Assembly: GCF_014084125.1 (NCBI RefSeq)
Contig: NZ_CP048405.1
Coordinates: 1,302,001 to 1,366,000 of the forward strand
Direction of reading: 5' to 3'
Length of the DNA: 64,000 bases
Source: Streptacidiphilus sp. PB12-B1b
GTDB taxonomy: Bacteria > Actinomycetota > Actinomycetes > Streptomycetales > Streptomycetaceae
The notes below the pieces were generated by a model. That model saw only the letters and a list, made by a program, of their open reading frames with translations, was not told the origin of the DNA and did not search any database. The stretch's first letter is position 1, and the number at the start of each line of letters is the position of its first letter. Of this stretch, positions 46,093 through 55,092 are shown one piece after another. The position numbers and the translations under genes were made by a program.

Positions 46093-46126
46093 GGCGGGGC
46101 GGCAGCCGGGTGGGTGCCGCCCCGCC
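46093..46126. terminator. Hairpin between accE and the third chitinase
   Basis: GGCGGGGCGGCA (46093-46104) pairs with TGCCGCCCCGCC (46115-46126). It sits between convergent genes. The 40 bp before it carry two imperfect CCGGCAGTCGGCAG repeats. Confidence 0.7.
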
Positions 46127-46146
46127 GTGTCATGCCCGGACCGGGG

Positions 46147-47412
46147 TCAGCAGGCGCCGTCGTCGGTCCACACGCCCGCCGGGCCGCCGGGGGCGTCGTT
46201 CTCGGTCCACCACTTGGCCGTCCACTGCTGGCCGTTGTAGCTGACCACGGCTCCGCCGGTGTAGGCGGTGGCCGAGTTCCAGGCGGCCGCGGTGCACGTG
46301 CCGCCGGTGGGGGAGGAGGTCGGGCCGCCGGTCGGCGACGCGGTGGGCGTCGGGGTCGGCGTCGGCGTCGGCGTGGGGCCGCTCACCGGCGGTGTGGCGC
46401 CCGCGAATTCGACGCTGTACTTGGTGAAGTCCCAGGGCTGCTGCGGCACGCTGCTGCATGTCCCGGACGTCTGGCCGTTGTTGTCGGGCGGGGTGCACTG
46501 CTGGTCCCGGTTGACCGACCAGTTGGTGTAGCGGGCCAGGCCGACGCTCTCGGCGAAGTTCAACACCGTCTGGAAGTCCGACTGGTAGAAGTACTCACCG
46601 CTGTCGGAGCGCCCGTTCATCATCGAGATGCCCTCGTGGGCGTACGCCTGCGCCGAGGTCCAGCCGAAGGTGTTCATCAGGATGGTGTTGAACGCCTGGA
46701 GCGCGGAGATCTGCGAGGCGGCGCCGTTGAAGCCGCCGTCGAAGGGCATGATCGAGAAGTTGTTGGGGGTGAAGCCGTCGGCCTTGGCCTGGTCGAGCAT
46801 CTGGGTGCCGAACCAGCCGGTACCGGCGGTGGTGCCGGGAGTGGTCACCGAGACGTACAGCCCGGGGTTGTTCTGCTGCAGGATCTGCGCGGCGCCGATC
46901 TCGTTGGCCACGGCGGCGGTGTTCTCGTACTCCGGCTCCTCGAGGTCGAAGTCGATGGCGTGCAGCCCGTACTGGGTGATGACCTGCTGGTAGGCGGCGG
47001 CGGTCGCGGCCGGAGTACCGCAGACCTGGCCGAGCTTGGTGCCGTTGTAGCCGCCGATGGAGACCGAGACGTCACCGCCGGCCGCGCGGATCGCGGCGAT
47101 GGTGGCGGCGACGGTGGTGTCGCCGGCGACCGGGTTGGTGCCGTCCCAGGTCGGCGTACAGCCACCGCTGTTGGGGGCCAGGATGAAGGCCAGCTGGAAC
47201 GCCTTGATGCCGGTGGCGGCCATCACCGTGGTGGGGTTCGGCGGGTCGTTCTGCAACGGCATCAGGTAGGGAGCGGCGGCGTACCAGTTGCTGCTCAGGG
47301 CCGTGGTGGTGGCGGCCTGGGCACTGCTGTCGGCTGCGACCGCGACGCCGGCGGCGATCAGCCCGGCAGCGGTGAGCGCGGCCAGGACGCGTGGTGATCG
47401 GAAGCGGAACAC
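46147..47412 (-). CDS. Secreted GH18 chitinase with C-terminal CBM5/12
   Basis: A 421-aa exported enzyme. GTG 47412 follows GAGGAG; the open frame upstream contains the promoter. Signal peptide 1-33 (cleavage after SSAQA), GH18 barrel (about 43-355) with the strand PYLMPLQNDPPN and the catalytic DxDxE motif AIDFDLEEPE (D154, D156, E158), a Thr/Pro linker, then a chitin-binding CBM5/12 (about 372-421, AWNSATAYTGGAVVSYNGQQ and two conserved Cys). The barrel belongs to the same subgroup as the frameshifted chitinase at 6902. The promoter carries a tandem DasR operator. Confidence 0.95.
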   Translation of the reverse strand: MFRFRSPRVLAALTAAGLIAAGVAVAADSSAQAATTTALSSNWYAAAPYLMPLQNDPPNPTTVMAATGIKAFQLAFILAPNSGGCTPTWDGTNPVAGDTTVAATIAAIRAAGGDVSVSIGGYNGTKLGQVCGTPAATAAAYQQVITQYGLHAIDFDLEEPEYENTAAVANEIGAAQILQQNNPGLYVSVTTPGTTAGTGWFGTQMLDQAKADGFTPNNFSIMPFDGGFNGAASQISALQAFNTILMNTFGWTSAQAYAHEGISMMNGRSDSGEYFYQSDFQTVLNFAESVGLARYTNWSVNRDQQCTPPDNNGQTSGTCSSVPQQPWDFTKYSVEFAGATPPVSGPTPTPTPTPTPTASPTGGPTSSPTGGTCTAAAWNSATAYTGGAVVSYNGQQWTAKWWTENDAPGGPAGVWTDDGAC

Positions 47413-47486
47413 TGCGGGACTCCTCGTGGGGGAGAGGAACACGGGTGCGGGTACGTCTGCCCACGATGATGGAGGTGTCCGACACA

Positions 47487-47521
47487 CGTCAAGAGAATGG
47501 CCTAGACCTAGGACTAGACCA
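47487..47521 (-). promoter_or_regulatory. Tandem DasR-type operator and -35 of the third chitinase
   Basis: On the plus strand TGGCCTAGACCT (47498-47509) is followed at once by AGGACTAGACCA (47510-47521): two 12-bp direct repeats, each close to the DasR box. Read on the minus strand they come just before TTGACG (47492-47487), the likely -35. This is the arrangement of known Streptomyces chitinase promoters. The -10 is weak. Confidence 0.75.
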
Positions 47522-47577
47522 ATTCTCTGTTGACGCCCGCTTAAGGCAGCCATCAGCCGGATTGCGCCCCGAGCCGG

Positions 47578-48459
47578 TCAGCCCGCGATCAGGAACGCCA
47601 CCGTCGTCCCGGCCGCGAACGGCCCCGAGCCCAGCCCGGCCATCAGCCCGAACATGGCCTTGGCCTCGTAGCCGAGGTCCAGCGAGACCCCGTGCCGGGA
47701 GCGGAAGTCATCGGCGAAGGCGGTCAGTTCAGGCGTGGTCCGGCCGTAGCCGCCGAGGTGCCAGCCGTCCTCGATCCGCCAGTTGGACGTCGTCCGGCCG
47801 AAGGCGTCCCGTTGCAGCGCGGCCGTCTCCGCCGCCAGCGGGGCGTGCTTCAACGACGCGTAGCCGAGCGCCTGTTGACCTTCGGCCAGCCCGGCGGCCA
47901 ACCCGGCGAGGGTGCCGCCGGTGCCCACCGAGCAGCACACCACCGATGCCCCCGAGGCGGCCAACTCCCGCCCCAGCGGCACGCATCCGCGTACCCCGGC
48001 CGGGTTGCTGCCGCCCTCGGGCACCACCAGCGCCGGGCCGTGTCGCTCAAGGAGCCTTCCCAGTACCGCTTCTGACTGCCGCTCACGCCAGCTCGCCCGG
48101 TCCAGAAAGTCCAACTCCATGCCCCAGGCCGCCGCCTGCGCCAGCGACGGGTTCAACGGCCGGTCGCGCAGCTCGTCGCCGCGGACCACGCCGACCGTCC
48201 GCAGAGCGGCGGCGCGCCCCGCCGCCGCGGTGGCCCGCAGATGGTTGGAGTACGCCCCGCCGAAGGTCAGCACGGCGGTGTGGCCACAGGCCCGGGCCTC
48301 GGCCAGATTGGGCAGCAGCTTGCGCCACTTGTTGCCGGGCACGGTCGGGTGCAGCAGGTCGTCCCGCTTCAGCAGCAGCCGCACCCCCGCCCGGCGCAGC
48401 CGCTCGTCCGCCAGCTCCTGCAACGGCGAACCCCGGGCGGCCCCGGGCGAAAGGCTCAC
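47578..48459 (-). CDS. PLP-dependent ACC deaminase / D-cysteine desulfhydrase family enzyme
   Basis: A 293-aa fold-type II PLP enzyme. GTG 48459 overlaps the preceding gene's stop (GTGA). Substrate and cofactor segments: KRDDLLHPTVPGNKWRKL (PLP lysine in the GNKWRK motif), LTFGGAYSNHLRATAAAG (phosphate/substrate loop), VVPEGGSNPAG and CCSVGTGGTLAGLAAG. It is shorter than characterised members at the N-terminus by some 20 residues. It could cleave D-cysteine or 1-aminocyclopropane-1-carboxylate; the sequence does not decide which. Confidence 0.85.
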   Translation of the reverse strand: MSLSPGAARGSPLQELADERLRRAGVRLLLKRDDLLHPTVPGNKWRKLLPNLAEARACGHTAVLTFGGAYSNHLRATAAAGRAAALRTVGVVRGDELRDRPLNPSLAQAAAWGMELDFLDRASWRERQSEAVLGRLLERHGPALVVPEGGSNPAGVRGCVPLGRELAASGASVVCCSVGTGGTLAGLAAGLAEGQQALGYASLKHAPLAAETAALQRDAFGRTTSNWRIEDGWHLGGYGRTTPELTAFADDFRSRHGVSLDLGYEAKAMFGLMAGLGSGPFAAGTTVAFLIAG

Positions 48460-49496
48460 CCGATCAGCCCGTAGGCCTGCGCCACCAGCTCGTACGAGTG
48501 CTGCCGCGCCTCGTGGCCGTGGATATTGCTGGTGATCATCAGCTCGTCCGCGCCGGTGCGCTTGCGCAGCTGTTCCAGGCCCTCCCGGACCTGCGGCACA
48601 TCGCCGATGATCACGTTCGCCAGCCAGGAGTCCACGAATTCCCGCTCGACCTCGGAGTACGGGTGCGCCTCGGCCTCCTCCGGCGTCGGCACCAGGCCCG
48701 GATGGCCCCGCCGCAGCCGCAGCATGGCCAGCGCGCCCGACCCGGCCAGCCGCCGCGCCGCGGCCGGGGTGTCGGCGGCCACCGCACCCACCCCGATCAG
48801 CGCGTACGGCTCCGAGAGCACCTCCGAGGGGCGGAACGAATCCCGGTACAGATCCAGCGCCGGGACCGTGTTCGCGGCGCTGAAGTGGTGCGCGAAGGCG
48901 AACGGCAGGCCCATCCGCCCGGCCAGCTGCGCGCTGAAGCCGGACGAGCCCAGCAGCCAGATCGGCGGCCGGCCGGTGCCGGGGGCGCTCGCCTGCCCGG
49001 GCACCGCACGCAGCCGCTGGTACGGGTGCCCGGCCGGGAAGTCGTCGTCCAGGAAGTGGATCAGCTCGCCGAGCAGCCGGGGGAACTCCTCGGCGGTCTC
49101 GTCCAGCTGCCCGCGCCGCAGCGCCCGTGCGGTCGCCGGGTCCGTCCCCGGGGCCCGCCCCAGGCCCAGGTCGATCCGCCCGGGGTGCAGCGCGTGCAGC
49201 GTGCCGAACTGCTCGGCGACCACCAGCGGCGCGTGGTTCGGCAGCATCACCCCGCCCGAGCCGAGCCGGATGGTCCGGGTCGCGGCCGCCAGGTGCGCCA
49301 GCAGTACCGCCGGGGCGGAGCTGGCGACGCCCGGCATGCCGTGGTGCTCGGCCACCCAGAATCGGTGGAACCCCCAGCCCTCGGCCTTGCGCGCCAGCTC
49401 GGTCGTGGCGGCCAGCGCCTGGGTGGGGGTGTAGCCGTCGCCGACAGTGGCCAGGTCGAGTATCGACAGGGGGGTGGGTACCTCGGCGTGACTCAC
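48456..49496 (-). CDS. Luciferase-like (LLM) flavin-dependent oxidoreductase
   Basis: A 346-aa protein of the bacterial luciferase-like superfamily, group-1 type. GTG 49496 follows GGGAG; the longer open frame has a low-complexity start. SILDLATVGDGYTPTQAL opens the barrel, then FWVAEHHGMPGVASSAP, IRLGSGGVMLPNHAPLVVAE and GRIDLGLGRAPGTDP, all typical. It uses FMN or F420; the sequence does not settle which. It is translationally coupled to the PLP enzyme. Confidence 0.9.
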   Translation of the reverse strand: MSHAEVPTPLSILDLATVGDGYTPTQALAATTELARKAEGWGFHRFWVAEHHGMPGVASSAPAVLLAHLAAATRTIRLGSGGVMLPNHAPLVVAEQFGTLHALHPGRIDLGLGRAPGTDPATARALRRGQLDETAEEFPRLLGELIHFLDDDFPAGHPYQRLRAVPGQASAPGTGRPPIWLLGSSGFSAQLAGRMGLPFAFAHHFSAANTVPALDLYRDSFRPSEVLSEPYALIGVGAVAADTPAAARRLAGSGALAMLRLRRGHPGLVPTPEEAEAHPYSEVEREFVDSWLANVIIGDVPQVREGLEQLRKRTGADELMITSNIHGHEARQHSYELVAQAYGLIG

Positions 49497-49690
49497 GGTG
49501 ATCTGCTCCCGGACTGGCGTGCGCGCGGACACCACATGCCAACCCGCCCGCCCCCGAGTCTGTTCCCGCCGCCTGCCCCCGCCCCCGCACCTCCGGCCTC
49601 CCGGCCTCCCGGCCGTGGTCACGAGCACCTCACCAGGTCAGGTAGTATTTCTGCTGTGCCCAGGCGAAAAGCAACAAGGCCAGGCACGAC

Positions 49691-49764
49691 GCGCCGCTAG
49701 CTCAGTTGGTTAGAGCAGCTGACTCTTAATCAGCGGGTCCGGGGTTCGAGTCCCTGGCGGCGCA
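49691..49764 (+). tRNA. tRNA-Lys (CUU)
   Basis: A full class I cloverleaf: acceptor GCGCCGC/GCGGCGC, D arm with AGCTCAGTTGGTTAGAGC, anticodon loop ACTCTTAA with anticodon CTT, T arm around TTCGAGT, discriminator A, no encoded CCA. It is followed by a strong terminator. Such tRNA genes are common integration sites, and truncated genes lie just beyond. Confidence 0.97.
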
Positions 49765-49780
49765 CAGCACCTAAGCAGTC

Positions 49781-49826
49781 CGATCAGGGCCTCCCCGCGT
49801 GAGTGGGGAGGCCCTGATCGTTTTCT
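49781..49826 (+). terminator. Intrinsic terminator of tRNA-Lys
   Basis: CGATCAGGGCCTCCCC (49781-49796) pairs perfectly with GGGGAGGCCCTGATCG (49805-49820) around GCGTGAGT, followed by TTTTCT. It is the clearest Rho-independent terminator in the window. Confidence 0.93.
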
Positions 49827-49843
49827 CGCCGGCTCGTGGCTGG

Positions 49844-50058
49844 TCACCCCATGCCGCAGTCGTCCACCAGCCAGCGGCCGTGTTCGTGGACGAGTGTGTA
49901 CCCCCAGGACATTTCCCCGTTGCTGAGTGACGGGTCACCGCTCCACCAGTTCTGCCGGTAGTCGAAGGTGACGGCCACATTCACGGTTTCCGTGCCGCGG
50001 GGGATGTCCGGCTCCGTGATCGCCGTGAGGGCTACCGGAGCGGAGGTCGTCAGGTGGG
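49844..50058 (-). pseudogene. 3' fragment of an unidentified gene
   Basis: Reading from about 50058 to the TGA at 49846-49844 gives some 70 codons that look like real protein: PVALTAITEPDIPRGTETV, VAVTFDYRQNWWSGDP, SWGYTLVHEHGRWLVDDCGM. The end resembles an NTF2-like or lipoprotein C-terminal beta-sheet (alternating strands, GRWLVDD). There is no start codon with a ribosome site, and upstream coding gives way to an unrelated fragment on the other strand. I read it as a truncated gene left by a deletion. Confidence 0.6.
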
Positions 50059-50061
50059 TGA

Positions 50062-50508
50062 GGCCTGCTGCGGGAGCTGGACGCGCTGCTGCCGCCCGCC
50101 GGGGCGGTGGTGCTGGCCTCGGTGGGCGCGCCGCACGACGACGTGGCGCCGCCGCCGTGGCTCGCGGTGGTCGCCGACGTCCGCGAGCGTTACCTGGGGC
50201 CGGTGCGACGGGCCGGTTCCGGGACGTACACCGAGCCCGCCGAGCGGCACGAGCCGGTGCTGGCCCGGTCCGCGTTCTGCCGGATGGAGGCGGTGCAGTG
50301 GGACCGGGTGCTGGAGCGCGACCTGGACCAGGTGGTCGGGCTGCAGTTCTCGTACAGCTTCAGCAGTCCGCTGCAACTCGGCTCCGCCAAGGACGCGTTC
50401 GAGGCCGAGCTGCGGGCCGCGCTGACCGCCGCCGTCCCCGACGGGCGCTACCGCGAGCTGGTCCGCACCGAGGCGGTCATCGCGACCCGGGGCGGCGCCG
50501 TCCGCTGA
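50062..50508 (+). pseudogene. C-terminal fragment of a SAM-dependent methyltransferase-like gene
   Basis: The open frame follows a TGA at 50059-50061 and encodes LLRELDALLPPAGAVVLASV, then WLAVVADVRERYLGPVRRAG and LDQVVGLQFSYSFSSPLQLG to the stop. This matches the C-terminal part of class I methyltransferases (strands beta 5-7 plus the final domain); the SAM-binding N-terminus is absent. An internal ATG at 50107 could make a 133-aa product with no catalytic core. It meets the minus-strand fragment within a few bases, which marks a recombination junction. Confidence 0.65.
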
Positions 50509-50631
50509 GGCGGCCGCGCGGGGCCGTCCCGCCGGGCCGCCCTGGCCGGGGCCGTCGCCGTAGGGGCCATCCTTGCTAACGTCTGACCACCGCAGGCCCA
50601 CCGACAGTCCCGCCCGAGGAGAAGCCCTCTC

Positions 50632-51954
50632 ATGCATGATGCACGCGCTCTGATCGACCTGGGCGACGAGGCCGTGCGCCGCCTGGCGCGTCGCGGCTAC
50701 GCCCTGGATCTCGCCGCCCTGGAGAGCCTCCAGTCCCGCCGCAACCAGAGCATCCGCATCGCCGATGAGCTGCGCTCCGAGGCCAAGCGGGTCGCGGCCG
50801 AGGTGCAGCAGGCCGCCCGGGCCGGTGCGGACGTCTCCGGGCTGAAGGAGACCGCGCGCAAGCTCAAGGAGCAGATCCGCGAGACCGAGGCCGAGCACGA
50901 GCAGGTCCAGCAGGAGCTGACGCAGCTGCTGCTGACGATCCCGAACCTGCCCTCGGACGACGCGCCGGACGGCGACTCGGAGGAGTTCGCGGTCGAGCAG
51001 CGCCGGGTGGGCACGCCGCCGGAGTTCTCCTTCACCCCCAAGGACCACGTGGACCTGGGCGAGTCCATGGGCATCCTGGACTTCGGCCGGGCCACCAAGC
51101 TCTCCGGCCCCCGCTTCAGCGTGCTGCGCGGGGTCGGTGCGGCCCTGGAGCGCGCGCTGGCCGGGCTGTTCCTGGACCTGCACACCCGGCAGCACGGCTA
51201 CACCGAGCACTCGGTGCCGTTCCTGGTCACCCGCTCCACCATGACCGGCACCGGCCAGCTGCCGAAGTTCGAGGAGGACCTGTTCGCCACCGGCGTCGCC
51301 GAGCGCGAGCTGTTCCTGATCCCCACCGCCGAGGTGCCGCTGACCAACCTGTACGCGGACGAGATCATCGCCCCGGCCGAGCTGCCGATCGCGCTGACCG
51401 CGCACACCCCCTGCTTCCGCTCGGAGGCGGGCTCGTACGGCCGGGACACCCGCGGGCTGATCCGCCAGCACCAGTTCTCCAAGGTCGAGATGGTGCGGAT
51501 CTGCGCGCCGCAGGACGCCCGGGCCGAGATGGAGCGGATGACCGGCCACGCCGAGGCGTGCCTGCGCGAGCTGGACCTGGCGTACCGGGTGGTCACCCTG
51601 GCGGCGGGGGACACCGGCTTCTCCTCGCAGCTCACCTATGACATCGAGGTGTGGCTGCCGAGCCAGTCCACCTACCGCGAGATCTCCTCGGTGTCCGACT
51701 TCGGCACCTTCCAGGGGCGGCGCGCGGGCATCCGCACCCGGGACGAGAACGGCAAGCCGGTCCCGGCCGCCACCGTCAACGGCTCCGGGCTGCCGATCGG
51801 CCGCACCCTGGCCGCCGTGCTGGAGCAGCACCAGCAGCCGGACGGCTCGGTGCTGCTGCCCGAGTCGCTCGTCCGCTACCTGGGCTTCCGCCGGATCAAC
51901 CCGGACGGCACCCCGGCGCCGGAGCGGCCCGAGCAGCCCGAGCAGCCGAAGTAG
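50632..51954 (+). CDS. Seryl-tRNA synthetase (divergent copy)
   Basis: A 440-aa class II synthetase that charges tRNA-Ser. ATG 50632 follows GAGGAGAAG. N-terminal antiparallel coiled-coil arm (about 25-110), motif 2 CFRSEAGSYGRDTRGLIRQ, the serine pocket with PTAEVPLTNLYADE, motif 3 NGSGLPIGRTLAAVLEQHQ. The N-terminus (MHDARALIDLGDEAVRRLAR) differs from the MIDLRLL...DP opening usual for housekeeping Streptomyces SerS, and the C-terminus has Pro/Glu repeats (PERPEQPEQPK). It could be a second, resistance-type or specialised enzyme. It sits beside a recombination scar. Confidence 0.9.
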   Translation: MHDARALIDLGDEAVRRLARRGYALDLAALESLQSRRNQSIRIADELRSEAKRVAAEVQQAARAGADVSGLKETARKLKEQIRETEAEHEQVQQELTQLLLTIPNLPSDDAPDGDSEEFAVEQRRVGTPPEFSFTPKDHVDLGESMGILDFGRATKLSGPRFSVLRGVGAALERALAGLFLDLHTRQHGYTEHSVPFLVTRSTMTGTGQLPKFEEDLFATGVAERELFLIPTAEVPLTNLYADEIIAPAELPIALTAHTPCFRSEAGSYGRDTRGLIRQHQFSKVEMVRICAPQDARAEMERMTGHAEACLRELDLAYRVVTLAAGDTGFSSQLTYDIEVWLPSQSTYREISSVSDFGTFQGRRAGIRTRDENGKPVPAATVNGSGLPIGRTLAAVLEQHQQPDGSVLLPESLVRYLGFRRINPDGTPAPERPEQPEQPK

Positions 51955-51980
51955 CCGGAGCAGCCCGAGCCGTTGGGCGC

Positions 51981-52023
51981 CGACGGGTGCGCTCCGGTAG
52001 TCAGGACCGGTGCGCACCCGTCG
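51981..52023. terminator. Hairpin between serS-like gene and beta-glucosidase
   Basis: CGACGGGTGCGC (51981-51992) pairs with GCGCACCCGTCG (52012-52023); an inner CCGGT/ACCGG extends the stem after one mismatch. Convergent genes lie on both sides. Confidence 0.7.
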
Positions 52024-52049
52024 ACGGGTCGGTGCAGCGGCCGCCGCCG

Positions 52050-53426
52050 TCAGGCGGACAGCCGGGCCTGTCGGCGGGCGGCCTCGCGGTGGGCGTGGAT
52101 GATCTCCGCATAGCGCCGCCCGCTGGCCTTCACCGTCCGCCGCTGGGTCGGGTAGTCGACGTGGACCAGGCCGAAGCGCTTGTCGTAGCCGTACGCCCAC
52201 TCGAAGTTGTCCAGCAGTGACCAGGCGTAGTAGCCGGTCAGCGGCGCGCCCGCGGCGGTGGCCCGGGCGCAGGCGGCCAGGTGCTGCTCCAGGTAGGCGG
52301 TGCGCCCGGGGTCGGTGACCGAGCCGTCGGCGGCGACGGTGTCGTGGTAGGCCGCGCCGTTCTCGGTCACCATCAGCTCGCGCACGCCGTACTCGCGGGT
52401 GAGCCGCAGCAGCAGCTCCTCCAGCCCGGCGGCGTGGACCTCCCAGCCCATGGCGGTGTGCTCCGGGTTGGGCCCGGGCAGCTGGCGGAAGTACGGGGCC
52501 GGGCCGGTCGGGTCGGCGGCGATGATCTGCCGGAAGTAGTAGTTGACGCCCATCCAGTCCAGCGGCTGCGCGATGGTCGCCAGATCGCCGCCGCGGTCCG
52601 GCAGTTCGACCCGGTAGACGTCCAGCATGTCCTGCGGGTAGCCGCGGCCCAGGACCGGGTCGAGCCACCAGCGGTTGATGTGGCCGTCGGCGCGGACGGT
52701 CGCGGCCAGGTCGGCCGGGTCGGTGGAGCCGGGCTCGCAGGTGCTGAGGTTGTTGACGATGCCGAGGCGCACCGGCCCGGGCGAGGCGGCGCGCACGGCC
52801 TGGGCGGCGAGCCCGTGGCCGAGGTGGAGGTGGAAGGAGGCGCGGACGGCGGTCGTCAGATCGCGTACGCCGGGCGCCATCCTGCCCTCCAGGTGGCCGA
52901 TCCAGGCGCTGCACAGCGGCTCGTTGAGGGTGCACCAGTCGGTGACCCGGTCGCCGAGCGCGGCGGCGGCCGCGCCCGCGTACTCGGCGAACGCCTCGGC
53001 GGTGGCGCGCTCGGACCAGCCGCCCCGGTCCTGCAGCACCTGCGGCAGGTCCCAGTGGTAGAGGGTGGCGTTGGGGCGGATGCCCGCCTCCAGCAGCGCG
53101 TCCACCAGCCGGTCGTAGAAGGCGAGCCCGGCCGGGTTGACCGGGCCGGTGCCGCCGGGGACGATCCTCGGCCAGGCCAGTGAGAAGCGGTAGGAGTCCA
53201 CGCCGAGGCCGCGCATCAGGGCGACGTCCTCGGGCCAGCGGCGGTAGTGGTCGCAGGCCGCGTCGCCGTCGTCGCCGTTGTCGATCGCGCCGGGAACCCG
53301 GCAGAAGGTGTCCCAGATGCTGGGCGATCTGCCGTCCTCGGCGGTGGCTCCCTCGATCTGGTAGGCGGAGGTGGCCACACCCCAGAGGAAGCCGGGGCCG
53401 AAGGCGTCGGTGTCGGGCGCGGGCAT
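52050..53426 (-). CDS. GH1 beta-glucosidase
   Basis: A 458-aa cytoplasmic enzyme (no signal peptide) that hydrolyses beta-glucosides such as cellobiose. ATG 53426 follows GAGGAG. GH1 signature [15 protein letters not shown] near the N-terminus, acid/base E169 in [12 protein letters not shown], nucleophile E355 in [11 protein letters not shown], and the aglycone/sugar-binding [20 protein letters not shown]. It is divergent from a ROK regulator gene with a 251-bp gap, which suggests control by that regulator. Confidence 0.96.
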   Translation of the reverse strand: MPAPDTDAFGPGFLWGVATSAYQIEGATAEDGRSPSIWDTFCRVPGAIDNGDDGDAACDHYRRWPEDVALMRGLGVDSYRFSLAWPRIVPGGTGPVNPAGLAFYDRLVDALLEAGIRPNATLYHWDLPQVLQDRGGWSERATAEAFAEYAGAAAAALGDRVTDWCTLNEPLCSAWIGHLEGRMAPGVRDLTTAVRASFHLHLGHGLAAQAVRAASPGPVRLGIVNNLSTCEPGSTDPADLAATVRADGHINRWWLDPVLGRGYPQDMLDVYRVELPDRGGDLATIAQPLDWMGVNYYFRQIIAADPTGPAPYFRQLPGPNPEHTAMGWEVHAAGLEELLLRLTREYGVRELMVTENGAAYHDTVAADGSVTDPGRTAYLEQHLAACARATAAGAPLTGYYAWSLLDNFEWAYGYDKRFGLVHVDYPTQRRTVKASGRRYAEIIHAHREAARRQARLSA

Positions 53427-53535
53427 GGGTCTCCTCGGATCGGCCGGTGCGGTTCGGGGGGCGCTGCGCGGGAACGGCGGCGGCCTGCACTGCCCGATTG
53501 ACCCCCGGTTTTGTCACGACTTATTTCGAGGTGTG

Positions 53536-53565
53536 ATTTAACGTCTGGAATACTGGGTTCGTCAA
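53536..53565 (-). promoter_or_regulatory. Likely beta-glucosidase promoter
   Basis: On the minus strand, TTGACG (53565-53560) is followed after 18 nt by TTAAAT (53541-53536). The surrounding 60 bp are the most A+T-rich of this gap. No CebR-type TGGGAGCGCTCCCA box is present. Confidence 0.5.
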
Positions 53566-53677
53566 GGGGGCCGACGGCGGCGCCGCTCCCGGCGGGCCCC
53601 GGCTCGGGTGCGCTCGGCGTGTCCGCGACGATAGGGTTCAGCGCGGTTCCGAGCCGCTCATGACAGGAAGGCGGCCC

Positions 53678-54949
53678 ATGGCAGACCAGGCCGGAAGGAA
53701 CGTCCGGGACCTACGGCGGTCGAACCGGTCCCTGTTGCTGCGCCACCTCTACTTCCACGACCAGGTCAGTCGGCAGGACCTGAGCCGGGCCACCGGGCTG
53801 AGCACCGCCTCGGTCAGCAATGTGGTGGCCGAGATGATCGAGGCCGGGATCGTGGTCGAGGCCGGGGCGGTCGAGTCCGAGGGCGGTCGGCCGCGCATCC
53901 TGCTGGAGGTCGACGCCTCCCGCTTCCAGGTGATCGGCGTGGACGTCGGCGAGACCCACGTCCGGGTGGAGCGCTTCGACCTGGCCCTGAACGAACTGGC
54001 CCGGGCCGACATCCCGATGAGCGCGGGCCACTACGAGCCGGAGGTGGTCGTCACCGCCATCGCCACCGGCATCGAGGCCGTCGGCTACGTCCAGCAGGCG
54101 GACGGCGGTGCGGGCGCCGGCCCGGGGGTGCTCGGCGTCGGCATCGGCGTGCCCGGCATCGTCCAGGGGCTGCCCGAGTCCCTCGTCCACTGCCAGACCA
54201 TCGGCTGGGACGGCGTGCCGCTGGAGGCCATGCTGCGCAAGGCCACCGACCTGCCGCTGTTCATCGACAACGGCGCCACCACCATGGGCCAGGCCGAGAT
54301 GTGGTTCGGCGCCGGGCGCGAGGCCGCCGACACCGTGTTCCTGCTGATCGGCTCGGGCGTCGGCGCGTCCGTGCTGGCCGGGGGCGCGCCCTACCGGGGC
54401 TCCAGCACCAGCGCCGGGGAGTGGGGCCATGTCACCGCCGTGATCGGCGGACGCCGCTGCCGCTGCGGCGCCCGGGGCTGCCTGGAGGCGTACATCGGCG
54501 CCGAGTCGGTCATCGCCCGCTACCGCGAGGCCGTGGGCGAGGCCCCCGAGGACGTCGCCGACGAGGAGTCCGAGCTGCGCCGCATCCTGCGCGCCGCCGA
54601 CCAGGAGCAGTCGACGCCCGAGGCCCGCGCCGCCCGCGCGGTGCTGGACGACACCGCGCTCCACATCGGCGTCGGCATCGGCAACCTGGTCAACCTCTTC
54701 AATCCGGAGCGGGTGATCATCGGCGGCTGGGCCGGGCTGCTGCTGGCCGGTCGGCTGCTGCCGCGGATCACGGACGTCGCCCGCGAGCACGCCCTGCACT
54801 ACCCGTTCTCGCGCACCGCCGTCGAGCTGGGCCGGCTCGGCCCGGACGCGGTCGCGCGCGGCGCGGCCACCCTGCCGGTCGCCCGCTTCCTCAACTCCGG
54901 CGGTGCCCCGGCCCGCCCGGCCGCACTGACGGTACGCCAGCGCCCCTGA
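53678..54949 (+). CDS. ROK family transcriptional regulator
   Basis: A 423-aa regulator; ATG 53678 follows AGGAAGG. N-terminal winged helix (about 15-75): RQDLSRATGLSTASVSNVVA then GRPRILLEV. The C-terminal ROK/sugar-kinase fold has IGVDVGETHVRVE, VGIGVPGIVQG, FIDNGATTMGQAE, LLIGSGVGASVLAGG and the zinc motif CRCGARGCLEAY. It probably binds a sugar and represses sugar genes, the divergent GH1 gene being the best candidate. It lacks an obvious operator in the shared gap. Confidence 0.92.
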   Translation: MADQAGRNVRDLRRSNRSLLLRHLYFHDQVSRQDLSRATGLSTASVSNVVAEMIEAGIVVEAGAVESEGGRPRILLEVDASRFQVIGVDVGETHVRVERFDLALNELARADIPMSAGHYEPEVVVTAIATGIEAVGYVQQADGGAGAGPGVLGVGIGVPGIVQGLPESLVHCQTIGWDGVPLEAMLRKATDLPLFIDNGATTMGQAEMWFGAGREAADTVFLLIGSGVGASVLAGGAPYRGSSTSAGEWGHVTAVIGGRRCRCGARGCLEAYIGAESVIARYREAVGEAPEDVADEESELRRILRAADQEQSTPEARAARAVLDDTALHIGVGIGNLVNLFNPERVIIGGWAGLLLAGRLLPRITDVAREHALHYPFSRTAVELGRLGPDAVARGAATLPVARFLNSGGAPARPAALTVRQRP

Positions 54950-55092
54950 GCGGGTCGGCGGCCGCCGGGCCGGGCGGCCGGGTGAGTTGTTTCACACGGG
55001 GGGCCACCTGTTCGCGGAGCAGGTGATCGCGCATGCTGTGGGGATGTCGGCGCCCGGCCGGACCGGTGCGCCCTGATCGCGGAGGTTGTCGC

